From NCBI RefSeq assembly GCF_927797785.1, contig NZ_CAKMLL010000045.1:1-48357 (forward strand): 48,357 nucleotides of DNA, read 5' to 3'. Shown here piece by piece: positions 7,493 to 17,687 of this stretch. The position numbers and the translations under genes were made by a program. The notes under the pieces were generated by a model. It searched no databases. It was not told the origin of the DNA and saw only the letters and a program-made list of their open reading frames with translations. The stretch is from Candidatus Nitrotoga sp. BS. GTDB taxonomy: Bacteria > Pseudomonadota > Gammaproteobacteria > Burkholderiales > Gallionellaceae. Within the stretch, counting starts at the first letter, position 1. Each line of letters begins with the position of its first letter.

Positions 7493-10400
7493 TCCTCCAT
7501 ACCGTTAAGTATGTGTGTCCAGGGTCCATTGGCCTTTGATGAAAAATATCGGTAGGCTGTCTCGCGGGCCTGTTCGCTGATGGATTGTGTAAGTGCCGCG
7601 TCCTGTCGCAGCCGTGCAATGTGTTCGCAGATCGCGTCCTCGTCGTCGGCGTCAATGCAATAGCCATTGCGTCCTTCCATGATCAATTCGGCGCCCGGCA
7701 GCTTGTTAGTGCAGATCAGCGGGCAGCCTGCCGCCAGCGCCCAGGCAACGAAACCAACTGCCGCCTCGTTATCTGCCAACGGTGAACGACGCAACACCAG
7801 ACAATTGATATCGGCGAGGAAATCATCAAGAGATGCGTCGAATCCCAGCAATTTCAGTCCCGGTGGCAGTTTTGAGGGTGGAAAATGACGCAAGAGAGGA
7901 GTGCCGCCGTGGACGCTTACCGACAATCCACTTTCCAGCAGGCGGCGGATTAACTCTGCATCGAAGGGGTGCAAGCCATCAACCTCGCAACTCCCGCGAA
8001 GACCAATACGAAAGGTTGTGCCATGTACTTTGCGCGCAATTTTGAATGTTGAACTTGGTAGTGTCAGACGCAGCACCAGCCCGGGCAGGCCGACCTGTTG
8101 CGCCGTAATGTCATCGGGGTAGATCAAACCAATCTTGCCAGACGATGTCTGAGCGATTTCTAGCAACATGGCGGGACAGTCACGCGTAACACGCAATAAT
8201 ATCTGTGCGGACAGATTTGAGTCGAACAGAGGCGGTAGGATATCGGGCACCCCGTCTATCAATAGTATGTTGCCTCGTTCCTGTTGAGCCGCCAGCTCCG
8301 ATTCCGGAAGTGTTTCGGCATCGTTTGAAAGAAAACACACCCTTCCTTGCCAGCCAATGAAATCAATCTCGTTCAGTGGCAACTGCGAACAACAACCTAA
8401 CACAAAGATGGTTTTCGCGGATGCTAAGGCCAGGCGCACGTCACTGGTAGTTAGCAGATGATCCGAAGCGTGCAGGATTTTTCGCAATTGCTGTGCCTCA
8501 ACTATGCGGCGCCGACGATAATGCAATTTACGATGAAATTCCGTAATCACCGGATCGGTTGCTGCTGCCAGTGCAACGTCCGCATGGTTCGCAGCCTCGT
8601 CGAGCTTGCCCTGATCGTAAGCCAGCAGCGCCAATACATATTGAACCATAGGCTGACCTGGTAGCAGCGCATTGGCCGAGGCGAAGCACTCGGTTGCTGC
8701 CGTCAATTCGCCTTTGCAGTAGTGCTCGGTGCCTGCCGTCTGAAGTTGGTCGCATTCTGTACGTAATGACTGATTCAAGATCATTGGTGCGGGTTTGGCC
8801 ATCGAGCGTCCGCAACAGTGCTTGTAGCGCGCGCTGCTGCCGCATGGACAAATCTCATTTCGACTGGTGCGACCACTTATCACCGTCTGCAATGCTTGCC
8901 GGCTGGTGATCAAACGGCGTAGCCGGATTATTTCGGCATCGATCATCGACAATTGCTGTGACAGTGCGGGACGGCCTTCCTCAAGGCACGCGAGTGCGTC
9001 CTCCGGTGAATCTTGTGATTCCCACAGTCTCGCCAGCGAGATTAGAAATTCGAAGCAACTGCGGTTGTGCGAAACCGCTGATTCGAAAAGCCGGCGCGCA
9101 CTGAAAATTCGACCTTCGGCGAGGTAGGTGCGTCCGAGATGGAATTCGAGATTTGGTTCTGCCGGATAGCGCATCAATAATTCTCGCATTGCTGGTCTAA
9201 CTCCGGACCGTTCGCCATCGTGGAAACGCGCAAGCAGTTCATGGGTCAATGTGATGTAATCGCGCCATAATCCTTTGCTACAAGGCTCCCAGCGTTGGCG
9301 TACCCGCATAGAGTAATGTCCACCACGCGCCGAGTCAGCATTCAGGCCGATGCTGGTACCCGATGTTCCGGACTCAATGAAATAGTATTGTGAGGGCGCT
9401 TCGATGCGTTCTATGCGAACATGCGGCACAAGTTGGAGCCAGAAATCCCAGTCCTCAAAGATTTCCAGACTTTCGTCGAATCGGCAGCCAAGTTCAATCA
9501 CTCGGCGGTGAAACAGCACCGAGATGGCCGGTATCAAGTTGAAAAACAGGAACATCAAAACATTAAACGGATTACATTGCCTTCGAGTGAGGCGGTGATA
9601 GCGGTCAATCAGCCATATGCCGGCATACACAAGATCAGGATGGTCTGGTTCAAGAATGCGGCGTACCAGTAGTGCTATGTGTTCAGGATCGAACAGGTCG
9701 TCATCATCCAGAAAACCAATATATTCGCCGGTGGCTGTACTAAGACCGAAATTAGCTGCAGCAGGGCGTTTCAATGGCCGTCCGGTAGACACCAGACGAA
9801 AACGACTGTCGGTTGCAATTGTCGCCGATAGTGGAGGATGACGTCCGCCGGTGGCATCCACCACCACCACCTCGATTCTTGAATAAGACTGATTGGCCAG
9901 CGAAGTCAATGCGTTAATCAGGCTGTCGCGCCCCATGCTGCGCACGATTATCGATACCAGCGGCTCTTTACCAGATGGTTTACGCCCTTGACGCGGTAAT
10001 GCCGGATCGATGAGTCGATCCGGCATTACCGCTGGTTGTGGACGCTGGCAGACTGCCAGATTGCCAGCACTTTCCAGTGCGGTAGCATAATCCATGATGG
10101 GCAGACGGCAATTCAGAAGTTGTAGGTGAATGTCATAAAACTGTCGCCCGACAAACTCGCTGGCGGCATTATAGATACGGAGAAAGTGTTGATAGTGAAA
10201 GGTGTTGCTACCGTGGATGGTGTAGCAATACAGCTCGGGCGCATCCATTAACACAACGCGGTTGGCTTCCATGATCTGATCGGTGACCATACTGTCCTCG
10301 CCACGCCTTTGGTTCGGGTAGGCTGGTACCGCCGCACGCCGCGCCAACATACTGCCTTCCCAGGCACGATAACCGGACACTGCGATACGACGTTCTTCCG

Positions 10401-10914
10401 GCCACCACACGGTCCAGCGATTCAGAAAACAGGCTTGAGCCCCGCTCGTTTGCAACGCTTCGACCTGCCAAGCAAGGCGACGTACATCATATAGATCGTC
10501 ATCATCCCACTGGCAAACCAGTTCGCCGCGCGCTTCAGCCAGAGCATAGTTACGCAGGGTGCCGAGGAGATTCTGGGCTTCCGATATCTGGATGTAACGG
10601 ATTAATGGATCATTCAGAGCAGCCAAAAATTCGGTCAGTTCCGAAACTGGATTGTCATCAAGGATGAGCAGTTCTCGAAGTGGGTAGGTCTGGCGTCGAA
10701 AACAATCAATGGCATGGCGAGCAGGCAATAGTTTGCCCCGGCTGACCATAAGACAGGATACGAGCGGTCCGTTCGGTGGAATGGGTGACGCCACCAGCAT
10801 TTCATCACGAGGACTGGCACCCGGCTCAAGCAACTTCAATGCAATACTTAAGCCAGACTTCGGCCATTGCGAGGCATAATTTGTGGTCGACAAAGCGGGC
10901 TGGGGGGCAGTCAT
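7489..10914 (-). CDS. Multi-domain glycosyltransferase with SEC-C and TPR regions
   Basis: The 1141-residue protein is a natural fusion. A first GT2 domain spans about 48-250 (PLVSCLMVSRG, then CQWDDDDLYD). A second GT2 domain spans about 320-560 (EPLVSIIVRSMGR, then GFLDDDDLFDPEH). A helical repeat region follows (about 580-690), then a SEC-C zinc motif (ICPCGSSARYKHCCGR, near 715), TPR-like repeats (HYCKGELTAATECFASAN and following) and a C-terminal GT-B-like half (about 900-1140). That last part ends with AAGCPLICTNKLPGAELI and GRNGYCIDADDE. It heads a three-gene leftward operon with ATGA coupling. Glycosylation of a surface polymer or protein is likely. A perfect 18-bp inverted repeat lies in the linker between the two GT2 domains. 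Confidence 0.82.
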   Translation of the reverse strand: MTAPQPALSTTNYASQWPKSGLSIALKLLEPGASPRDEMLVASPIPPNGPLVSCLMVSRGKLLPARHAIDCFRRQTYPLRELLILDDNPVSELTEFLAALNDPLIRYIQISEAQNLLGTLRNYALAEARGELVCQWDDDDLYDVRRLAWQVEALQTSGAQACFLNRWTVWWPEERRIAVSGYRAWEGSMLARRAAVPAYPNQRRGEDSMVTDQIMEANRVVLMDAPELYCYTIHGSNTFHYQHFLRIYNAASEFVGRQFYDIHLQLLNCRLPIMDYATALESAGNLAVCQRPQPAVMPDRLIDPALPRQGRKPSGKEPLVSIIVRSMGRDSLINALTSLANQSYSRIEVVVVDATGGRHPPLSATIATDSRFRLVSTGRPLKRPAAANFGLSTATGEYIGFLDDDDLFDPEHIALLVRRILEPDHPDLVYAGIWLIDRYHRLTRRQCNPFNVLMFLFFNLIPAISVLFHRRVIELGCRFDESLEIFEDWDFWLQLVPHVRIERIEAPSQYYFIESGTSGTSIGLNADSARGGHYSMRVRQRWEPCSKGLWRDYITLTHELLARFHDGERSGVRPAMRELLMRYPAEPNLEFHLGRTYLAEGRIFSARRLFESAVSHNRSCFEFLISLARLWESQDSPEDALACLEEGRPALSQQLSMIDAEIIRLRRLITSRQALQTVISGRTSRNEICPCGSSARYKHCCGRSMAKPAPMILNQSLRTECDQLQTAGTEHYCKGELTAATECFASANALLPGQPMVQYVLALLAYDQGKLDEAANHADVALAAATDPVITEFHRKLHYRRRRIVEAQQLRKILHASDHLLTTSDVRLALASAKTIFVLGCCSQLPLNEIDFIGWQGRVCFLSNDAETLPESELAAQQERGNILLIDGVPDILPPLFDSNLSAQILLRVTRDCPAMLLEIAQTSSGKIGLIYPDDITAQQVGLPGLVLRLTLPSSTFKIARKVHGTTFRIGLRGSCEVDGLHPFDAELIRRLLESGLSVSVHGGTPLLRHFPPSKLPPGLKLLGFDASLDDFLADINCLVLRRSPLADNEAAVGFVAWALAAGCPLICTNKLPGAELIMEGRNGYCIDADDEDAICEHIARLRQDAALTQSISEQARETAYRYFSSKANGPWTHILNGMED
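9993..10032. repeat. Perfect 18-bp palindrome inside a coding region
   Basis: GCGGTAATGCCGGATCGA (9993-10010) is followed by a TGAG loop and its exact reverse complement (10015-10032). It falls in the linker between the two GT2 domains of the large transferase, coding for residues around MPDRLIDPALPRQG. There is no T-run after it on either strand. It would form a very stable mRNA hairpin, possibly pausing ribosomes or RNA polymerase between domains, or it may be a trace of the fusion event. Confidence 0.75.
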
Positions 10915-11213
10915 TTAAGTCTTTGAAGAAATATCCAGTTCACTTGTTGATAATGAATTAGGATAGGAAATTAAACTGCACAATTGAAGTATCCATGACC
11001 ACCGCACCCCGGTCAATGTTATTTTAATCTTTTAAACTACCACAAAAAAACCGAGTTTTGCCCAACCCAAATTCATAATAATTAGAGTTTCTTCAGCCCG
11101 TATTGCAAACCATGACTTCTCTCCAATACACATGCCACCCCCTGGTGAAAAAAAATGCTCGCTACCATGCGATGTGCTGATTGAATTTTATCTCGGGTAT
11201 AGGCTGTGCCGAT

Positions 11214-13622
11214 TTACAACTTCACCCGACTCAACCTCAGCGCGTTGCTGATCACCGACACCGAACTAAAACTCATTGCAGCTGCGGCGATCATCGGCGA
11301 GAGCAGCAAGCCGAAGAACGGGTACAGCAGCCCCGCCGCGACCGGCACACCGAGCATATTGTAGGCAAAAGCAAAGAACAGATTTTGCCGGATATTGCGC
11401 ATCGTGGCCTGGCTCAGACGACGCGCGCGGACGATGCCGTTCAGGTCGCCTTTGATCAACGTCACCCCGGCGCTTTGCATCGCCACATCAGTTCCGGTTC
11501 CCATCGCGATGCCCACCTGCGCTTGCGCCAGTGCCGGTGCATCGTTGATACCATCTCCCGCCATCGCCACGATACGACCTTCGGCTTGCAGTTGTTTCAC
11601 GATTTCGGCTTTTTGTTCTGGCAGCACTTCGGCCACCACGCGTTTGATTCCCAGCTTGCGCGCAACCACATCTGCGGTAGCACGGCTATCTCCGGTGAGC
11701 ATGACCAGCTCCAATCCGGCAGCCTGCAATGCCCGTACCGCTTCCAGCGTGGATTCCTTGATCGGATCAGCCACGCCGATCAAACCTGCAGGCTTTTCAT
11801 CCACAGCCACGAACATCACGGTCTGCCCCTCTGCTCGCAGCACATCGGCACGGTCGAGCAATTCAGCCATCTCTATACCCGAATCGACAAATAACTTCTG
11901 ATTGCCGATCGTGACTTTGCGGCCAGCCACCAGACCCGTGATGCCTTTGCCACTGACAGATTGAAAATCCGTGACCTCGGCCAATGTCAGGCTGCGTTGC
12001 TCTGCTCCCTTGATGATAGCTGCCGCCAGCGGATGCTCGCTGGCGCGCTCCAGACTGGCACTCAGTTGCAGAATGTCGTTATCCATAAATCCTTGCACCG
12101 CCACTATTGAGGTCAGTTTCGGTTTACCTTCGGTCAACGTGCCGGTCTTGTCGGTCACCAGTGTATTCACTTTTTCCATGATCTCCAGCGCTTCAGCGTT
12201 CTTGATCAACACGCCCTCGGTTGCGCCGCGCCCGGTTCCCACCATGATCGAGATTGGTGTCGCCAGACCCAGTGCACAAGGACAGGCGATAATCAGCACC
12301 GATACCACTGCCACGATGGCATGAGCGAATCTAGGTTCGGGCCCCCATAACATCCATATGCCAAATGCCAGCAACGCGACAAGCATGACGACCGGCACGA
12401 AATAACCTGACACCGTATCGGCCAGCCGCTGTATCGGTGCGCGGCTGCGTTGCGCTTCGCTGACCATGTGGATAATTTGCGCGAGCAAAGTATCTGCACC
12501 GACCTTTTCTGCACGCATCAACAGCCCGCCGGTGCCATTCAGCGTGGCGCCGATCAAGCGTTCTCCTTGCTGCTTTTCCACCGGTATTGGTTCGCCGGTT
12601 ACCATGGATTCATCTATCGAACTGCTGCCCTCCATGACCTGCCCATCAACCGGAATTTTTTCACCGGGACGCACACGCAACAGATCTCCGGCCTGCACCT
12701 GCTCCAGTAGAATATCCTCTTCCTTACCATCACTGCGCACAATGCGCGCGGTCTTGGGTGCCAGGCCAAGCAACAGCTTGATCGCGGTGTTGGTGCGGCT
12801 GCGCGCCTTCAATTCCAGTACTTGTCCCAACAGCACCAGCACGGTGATTGTCGCAGCGGCTTCAAAATAAATTGGCAACGTGCCATCTTCTCGGCGCAAC
12901 ATCGCCGGAAAAACATCCGGCAAGAAAGTACCGATTACGCTGTATAACCAGGCCACGCCGACACCTAGAGAAATCAGTGTGAACATGTTCAGATGCCGAT
13001 TGACCAATGACGCCCAGCCGCGTTGAAAGAACGGCCAGCCGCCCCACAGCACGACCGGAGTCGCCAACAAGAACTCAACCAGTTGTAAATGCGTAAACGA
13101 AATCATTTGCGGCGCAAAACCCGTCCACATATCAGCAGCCATCGCCATCACGAAGACCGGCACGGCCAATACAGTGCTGATCCAGAAGCGGCGCGTCATA
13201 TCGTCCAGCTCAGGATTCTCTTCCTTGGCAGCCACCGTTCTGGACTCCAACGCCATACCGCAGATTGGGCAATCGCCGGGCTCGCTGCGCACAATCTGCG
13301 TATGCATAGTGCAAACGTATTCGGTGACATCGGGTTTGCCCGACAAGTTATCCACCGGCTCCAGCGCCATGCCACACTTCGGACAAGAACCGGGTGTGTC
13401 CTGATGCACCTCAGGATCCATTGGGCAGGTATAACCTCCAGCGGATGGTGTTGTAATTATTGAAGTCGGCGCGACCGGGTTAAGGTATTTGTCAGGATCT
13501 GCTGAAAACTTTTCTACGCAATGCTGTGAACAAAAATAATAGCGCTTGCCTGCATGTTCCAAGCTGCGCCCTGACTCACTGTCAACTTTCATACCGCATA
13601 CAGGATCTGTAGCTGTGTTCAT
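11214..13622 (-). CDS. copA: Copper-exporting P1B-type ATPase with YHS and HMBD domains
   Basis: The 802-residue protein has, in order, a YHS domain (DPVCGMKVD, residues 6-48) and two heavy-metal-binding HMBD modules ([20 protein letters not shown] and [20 protein letters not shown], about 70-125). Eight membrane segments follow. The canonical motifs are present: TGEPIPV, the transmembrane metal site [13 protein letters not shown], the phosphorylation site [20 protein letters not shown] and [13 protein letters not shown]. The CPC motif marks transport of monovalent copper or silver. The usual ferredoxin-like CxxC domain is replaced by YHS plus HMBD. It exports copper from the cytoplasm, complementing the bufferin operon at 2.4-4.7 kb. 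It is transcribed divergently from wrbA across a 221-base AT-rich region. Confidence 0.93.
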   Translation of the reverse strand: MNTATDPVCGMKVDSESGRSLEHAGKRYYFCSQHCVEKFSADPDKYLNPVAPTSIITTPSAGGYTCPMDPEVHQDTPGSCPKCGMALEPVDNLSGKPDVTEYVCTMHTQIVRSEPGDCPICGMALESRTVAAKEENPELDDMTRRFWISTVLAVPVFVMAMAADMWTGFAPQMISFTHLQLVEFLLATPVVLWGGWPFFQRGWASLVNRHLNMFTLISLGVGVAWLYSVIGTFLPDVFPAMLRREDGTLPIYFEAAATITVLVLLGQVLELKARSRTNTAIKLLLGLAPKTARIVRSDGKEEDILLEQVQAGDLLRVRPGEKIPVDGQVMEGSSSIDESMVTGEPIPVEKQQGERLIGATLNGTGGLLMRAEKVGADTLLAQIIHMVSEAQRSRAPIQRLADTVSGYFVPVVMLVALLAFGIWMLWGPEPRFAHAIVAVVSVLIIACPCALGLATPISIMVGTGRGATEGVLIKNAEALEIMEKVNTLVTDKTGTLTEGKPKLTSIVAVQGFMDNDILQLSASLERASEHPLAAAIIKGAEQRSLTLAEVTDFQSVSGKGITGLVAGRKVTIGNQKLFVDSGIEMAELLDRADVLRAEGQTVMFVAVDEKPAGLIGVADPIKESTLEAVRALQAAGLELVMLTGDSRATADVVARKLGIKRVVAEVLPEQKAEIVKQLQAEGRIVAMAGDGINDAPALAQAQVGIAMGTGTDVAMQSAGVTLIKGDLNGIVRARRLSQATMRNIRQNLFFAFAYNMLGVPVAAGLLYPFFGLLLSPMIAAAAMSFSSVSVISNALRLSRVKL

Positions 13623-13824
13623 GGTCTGTTCCTTTCAATGACGTCCATCTGGATTCACTTAACGGGAAGTGTCGGCGTCGTGCAACTGCACACAATTGGC
13701 TGGCCGCCATCTCCGCACAGTAATCCCGTTTGAAATAATCTGCGACTCAACGCAACAAATGCAGATAATCCGCCAATCAAATTTACATTTATAATATATT
13801 ACAAAACAACATATTAGAATGACG

Positions 13825-13837
13825 TTACAACATGTAA
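13825..13837. promoter_or_regulatory. Inverted repeat TTACA-N3-TGTAA in the copA-wrbA divergent region
   Basis: TTACA ACA TGTAA is a short perfect dyad six bases before the wrbA ATG. Related AT-rich text (ATTACAAAACAACATATTA, 13797-13815) lies just upstream. This could be an operator for a metal- or redox-responsive repressor shared by the two divergent genes. It also occupies the place where a Shine-Dalgarno would be expected. No CueR-type dyad was recognised. Confidence 0.3.
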
Positions 13838-14452
<615 letters not shown>

Positions 14453-14528
14453 AATTTGACGTATCAATACCTTCAGTTTTTTCCCGCCTTCCCACGTATG
14501 ACAACTTAAATAATTTTCAGGAACATTC

Positions 14529-15224
14529 ATGAATAATGCACGCGAAGCTCGCCAAATGTTACGCGCTCATCGCTACGGCGCGCTATGCACGCTATCCAAA
14601 AAATTTGACGGCCATCCCTTCGGCTCTATCACGCCCTATCTGGTTGACCATGATGGCAGCCTGATCATTCTGATCAGCACATTAGCGGAACATACCAAAA
14701 ACATTCTGCATGACCCGCGTTTGAGCTTAATAACCCATAACCAGGATAGCCCAGAAATTCAGACACAAGGACGTGTCACCGTGGTGGGTACAGCACAAAT
14801 CATGACGGATAAAGACACAGTTGGCACACGCTATTTACGCTACTTTCCAGAAGCGCAAAGCTACTTTGACATGCATGACTTTTCGTTTTACCGCATCATG
14901 CCGCAGTCAATACGATATATCGGCGGCTTCGGCAAAATCCATTGGGTCGAGGCGGATAGCTATTTAGTACCACCCTATCCGTTAATCCAGCAAGAAAATG
15001 GGGCGATTTCGCACATGAACGCGGATCATCACAGCGCAATGTGTCGCTACTGCCAACGCTTTCATAAAATCGAAGTGCAGCATGTGGAAATGTTAGGCAT
15101 CGACTGTGATGGTTTTGATGTACGCGCCGATGAAAAAATATTGCGTTTTGATTTCCCCGAAATGGTGCTCGATGCACAACAAGCTCGCCATGCTTTAGTG
15201 GCAATGTCACGAGTAGCCAGGTAA
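14529..15224 (+). CDS. HugZ-like FMN-binding split-barrel protein with DUF2470
   Basis: The 231-residue protein has an N-terminal pyridoxamine-phosphate-oxidase-like split barrel (about 1-150: GALCTLSKKFDGHPFGSITP, ILISTLAEHTKNI, DPRLSLI). A C-terminal DUF2470 domain follows (ISHMNADHHSAMCRYC and LGIDCDGFDVRAD). This layout matches the HugZ family, some members of which degrade haem; others are uncharacterised FMN or haem proteins. An AGGAA box precedes the ATG. It follows wrbA by 76 bases on the same strand and may be cotranscribed as a second flavin redox enzyme. Haem oxygenase activity is possible but unproven. Confidence 0.8.
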   Translation: MNNAREARQMLRAHRYGALCTLSKKFDGHPFGSITPYLVDHDGSLIILISTLAEHTKNILHDPRLSLITHNQDSPEIQTQGRVTVVGTAQIMTDKDTVGTRYLRYFPEAQSYFDMHDFSFYRIMPQSIRYIGGFGKIHWVEADSYLVPPYPLIQQENGAISHMNADHHSAMCRYCQRFHKIEVQHVEMLGIDCDGFDVRADEKILRFDFPEMVLDAQQARHALVAMSRVAR

Positions 15225-15248
15225 ATAGCCATACCGCAGACTCTATTC

Positions 15249-15269
15249 GTATTTATTTAACATAAATAC
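15249..15269. repeat. Inverted repeat GTATTTAT-N5-ATAAATAC
   Basis: This is a perfect 8-bp dyad with a five-base spacer, 24 bases after the HugZ-like gene and 110 before the antiporter start. It lacks a following T-run, so it is either a weak transcription end for the upstream pair or an operator for the downstream gene. Confidence 0.35.
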
Positions 15270-15379
15270 AGTGGGTTAATCAGTCGAAATTTTGTGGGCT
15301 GGACTTTAAGGTAACCACTTTAAAGGCAGACGCGAAATTTATTCAATATAAACCATCAAATAATACGAAATAAAGACAC

Positions 15380-17095
15380 ATGCCTCATAGCATCAGCTTG
15401 ATCACTACGATTGCCGCCAGTTTTGGACTTGCATTGGTCCTTGGTTTAACCGCTGCACGTTTTAAACTGCCAGTTCTGGTTGGCTACATGATTGCTGGCA
15501 TAATTCTTGGACCCTTCACTCCCGGATTTGTTGCAGACATTGGACTTTCCAGTCAGCTTGCTGAAATCGGAGTAATTCTACTGATGTTTGGTGTTGGGCT
15601 GCACTTTTCCCTGAACGATCTCTGGGCCGTGCGCCGAATCGCCTTGCCCGGTGCCATTATCCAAATCACCGTTGCAACGGTACTAGGTATGGCCGTCTCT
15701 AATTATTGGGGCTGGAGCCTTGGCGCTGGCATCGTATTCGGCCTTGCTCTTTCCGTGGCAAGCACGGTAGTGCTCCTTAGAGCGCTCGAAAACCACGGCG
15801 TCCTTGAATCCTTAAATGGGCGCATTGCCGTCGGCTGGCTTGTGGTCGAGGATTTGGTGATGGTATTAGTACTCGTTTTTCTTCCTCCACTAGCTGGATG
15901 GTTAGGGGGCGATGCAAATGGTCTTTCCGAAAAATCAGGAGACAGTATCCTGACAACGCTTGCGCTAACGATAGGAAAAGTATCGATATTTATCGTGCTC
16001 ATGCTTGTTGCTGGTCGCCGCGTCCTTCCTTGGTTGCTGTGGCAAGTCGCCAGGACCGGCTCGAGGGAGCTTTTTACATTAAGTGTCATTGCCGTTGCCG
16101 TTGGTATCGCCTTTGGTTCAGCCGAACTTTTCGGTGTTTCCTTCGCGCTCGGGGCTTTTTTTGCCGGAATGGCCATGCGGGAGTCTCAATTAAGTCATCG
16201 GGCAGCTGAAGAATCCCTCCCGCTTAGGGATGCCTTTTCCGTACTGTTCTTTGTGTCGGTTGGAATGCTCTTTGATCCTAATATTTTGTTACAACAACCT
16301 TGGCAATTAGTCACGGTAGTCTTCATCATTATTGTTGGTAAGTCATTGGCCGCTTTTTTGCTTGTCCTTGCGTTCCGTTACCCGTTAAATACAGCGATTA
16401 CGGTATCGGCCAGCCTGGCGCAAATCGGGGAGTTTTCGTTTATCTTGGCAGGGTTAGGGGTTACTCTAGGACTCCTGCCAAGTGAGGGCCAGAGTCTTAT
16501 TTTGGCGGGTGCGATTATCTCAATTGCGCTTAACCCTCTGCTATTTCACGTTACCAAACCACTACAAGCTTGGATTCGATCGCGCTCAACATTAGCGCAC
16601 CTTCTGGAGCGTCCCGACGATCCGCTGACGGAACTCCCCATGAGTGTTGATCAAGCCCATCTGACGGGTCAAGTTGTACTTGTTGGCTATGGCCGCGTAG
16701 GCCGCCGCATCGGTGAAGCGCTAACCAAAAGCAAAGTGCCATTTGTTGTGGCCGAGCAAAATCGCGAACTAGTCGATGGCTTGCGCAAACGTGGCATGCT
16801 GGCCGTCTCTGGCAACGCTGCTGACCCGGCAGTCCTAATTCAGGCGCATATTGCTCGGGCACGTGTATTGGTGATCGCCACCTCAGATTCGTTTCATGTG
16901 TGCCGAATAATTGAGATCGCGCGTATGCTCAACCCAAACGTTGAGACAGTTGTGCGCACCCATAGTGATGAAGATGCGGCTCTCCTCCAAAAAGGACATG
17001 CGGACAAAATATTTATAGGTGAGCACGAACTTGCGCTTGGCATGACATGCTATGTGCTAGAGCGTATCGCCAAAAAAGACGAAACTTCACTATAG
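15380..17095 (+). CDS. ybaL: Kef/YbaL-type monovalent cation:proton antiporter (CPA2)
   Basis: The 571-residue protein has about 12 membrane segments forming a Na/H-exchanger domain (1-390) with LPVLVGYMIAGIILGPFTPG near the start and the ion-path region FFVSVGMLFDP (about 290). A cytosolic RCK/TrkA-N domain follows (about 425-545: VVLVGYGRVGRRIGEAL, an NAD-binding Rossmann motif, then ARARVLVIATSD). YbaL-like proteins are potassium or cation efflux antiporters gated by nucleotide or glutathione-adduct binding. Length is typical. The upstream region carries a small dyad, and no obvious partner gene follows. Ion specificity (K+ or Na+) is not readable with certainty. Confidence 0.88.
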   Translation: MPHSISLITTIAASFGLALVLGLTAARFKLPVLVGYMIAGIILGPFTPGFVADIGLSSQLAEIGVILLMFGVGLHFSLNDLWAVRRIALPGAIIQITVATVLGMAVSNYWGWSLGAGIVFGLALSVASTVVLLRALENHGVLESLNGRIAVGWLVVEDLVMVLVLVFLPPLAGWLGGDANGLSEKSGDSILTTLALTIGKVSIFIVLMLVAGRRVLPWLLWQVARTGSRELFTLSVIAVAVGIAFGSAELFGVSFALGAFFAGMAMRESQLSHRAAEESLPLRDAFSVLFFVSVGMLFDPNILLQQPWQLVTVVFIIIVGKSLAAFLLVLAFRYPLNTAITVSASLAQIGEFSFILAGLGVTLGLLPSEGQSLILAGAIISIALNPLLFHVTKPLQAWIRSRSTLAHLLERPDDPLTELPMSVDQAHLTGQVVLVGYGRVGRRIGEALTKSKVPFVVAEQNRELVDGLRKRGMLAVSGNAADPAVLIQAHIARARVLVIATSDSFHVCRIIEIARMLNPNVETVVRTHSDEDAALLQKGHADKIFIGEHELALGMTCYVLERIAKKDETSL

Positions 17096-17687
17096 CCGCA
17101 GCATCCATTTTATGGATTACCTACTTTCATCAACACACCTTTTCTCTGGTGGAACAAAAGAAAAGCGAAGCGATATAACACTCAAAAATAAAAGTAAGGC
17201 ACATTCATTTTTTTGATTTTGCGGATTCAAGTTTGAAGTGCAACGGCTCAGTCTAACTTGGTGTAGCGCATCTCCACTCCGAATTTGCGTGGCCTGTAGT
17301 TCTGCTGCAATGCTCACATGCCCTGCAAAATTTAGCGGCCTTATTTACGCGAACACCTCGACCAGCAGAAACTCCACTGTCAGAGGCGCACTACTGGCTC
17401 GGCATTTAAATGTCGAACTCAATTGACGATGCGATGTCTGTTTGAGCATGGAGCGACAAGACGGAAGGACACTCTCGACGTCGCGCGGATTGTGTTATCG
17501 CGTCAGAGTGGAGCCGTTATTTGGTATCGATAAAGCCAAGGGGTGATTCGTAGTTAAAACCAGAAAGGCCGCGTTTCGTCGCGTATCGTTTTTCAGGATT
17601 AGGCCATTTAAAGGTTTTAATTCTTGTTACCGTCGAGTACCATCAATACTGTCGCAACCAAACTTACCGGTAAAATTTCCCCACTAT
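17096..17687. other. Gene-poor interval
   Basis: Nearly 600 bases without a gene I can support. A small hairpin, ATCCAT-TTT-ATGGAT, at 17103-17117 follows the antiporter stop and could contribute to termination. Short frames on both strands have no recognisable domain. The interval 17220-17430 has the feel of a decayed insertion-sequence end but shows no transposase motif or terminal repeats. Confidence 0.4.

Noticed and set aside
11181-11894. A long (237-codon) open frame on the plus strand opposite the copper ATPase gene.
   Set aside because: It is a His/Arg/Gln-rich mirror of the strongly supported copA frame and carries no motif.
17117-17426. Short frames on both strands after the antiporter gene that might be insertion-sequence debris.
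   Set aside because: No transposase motif, no terminal inverted repeats and no target duplication could be seen.
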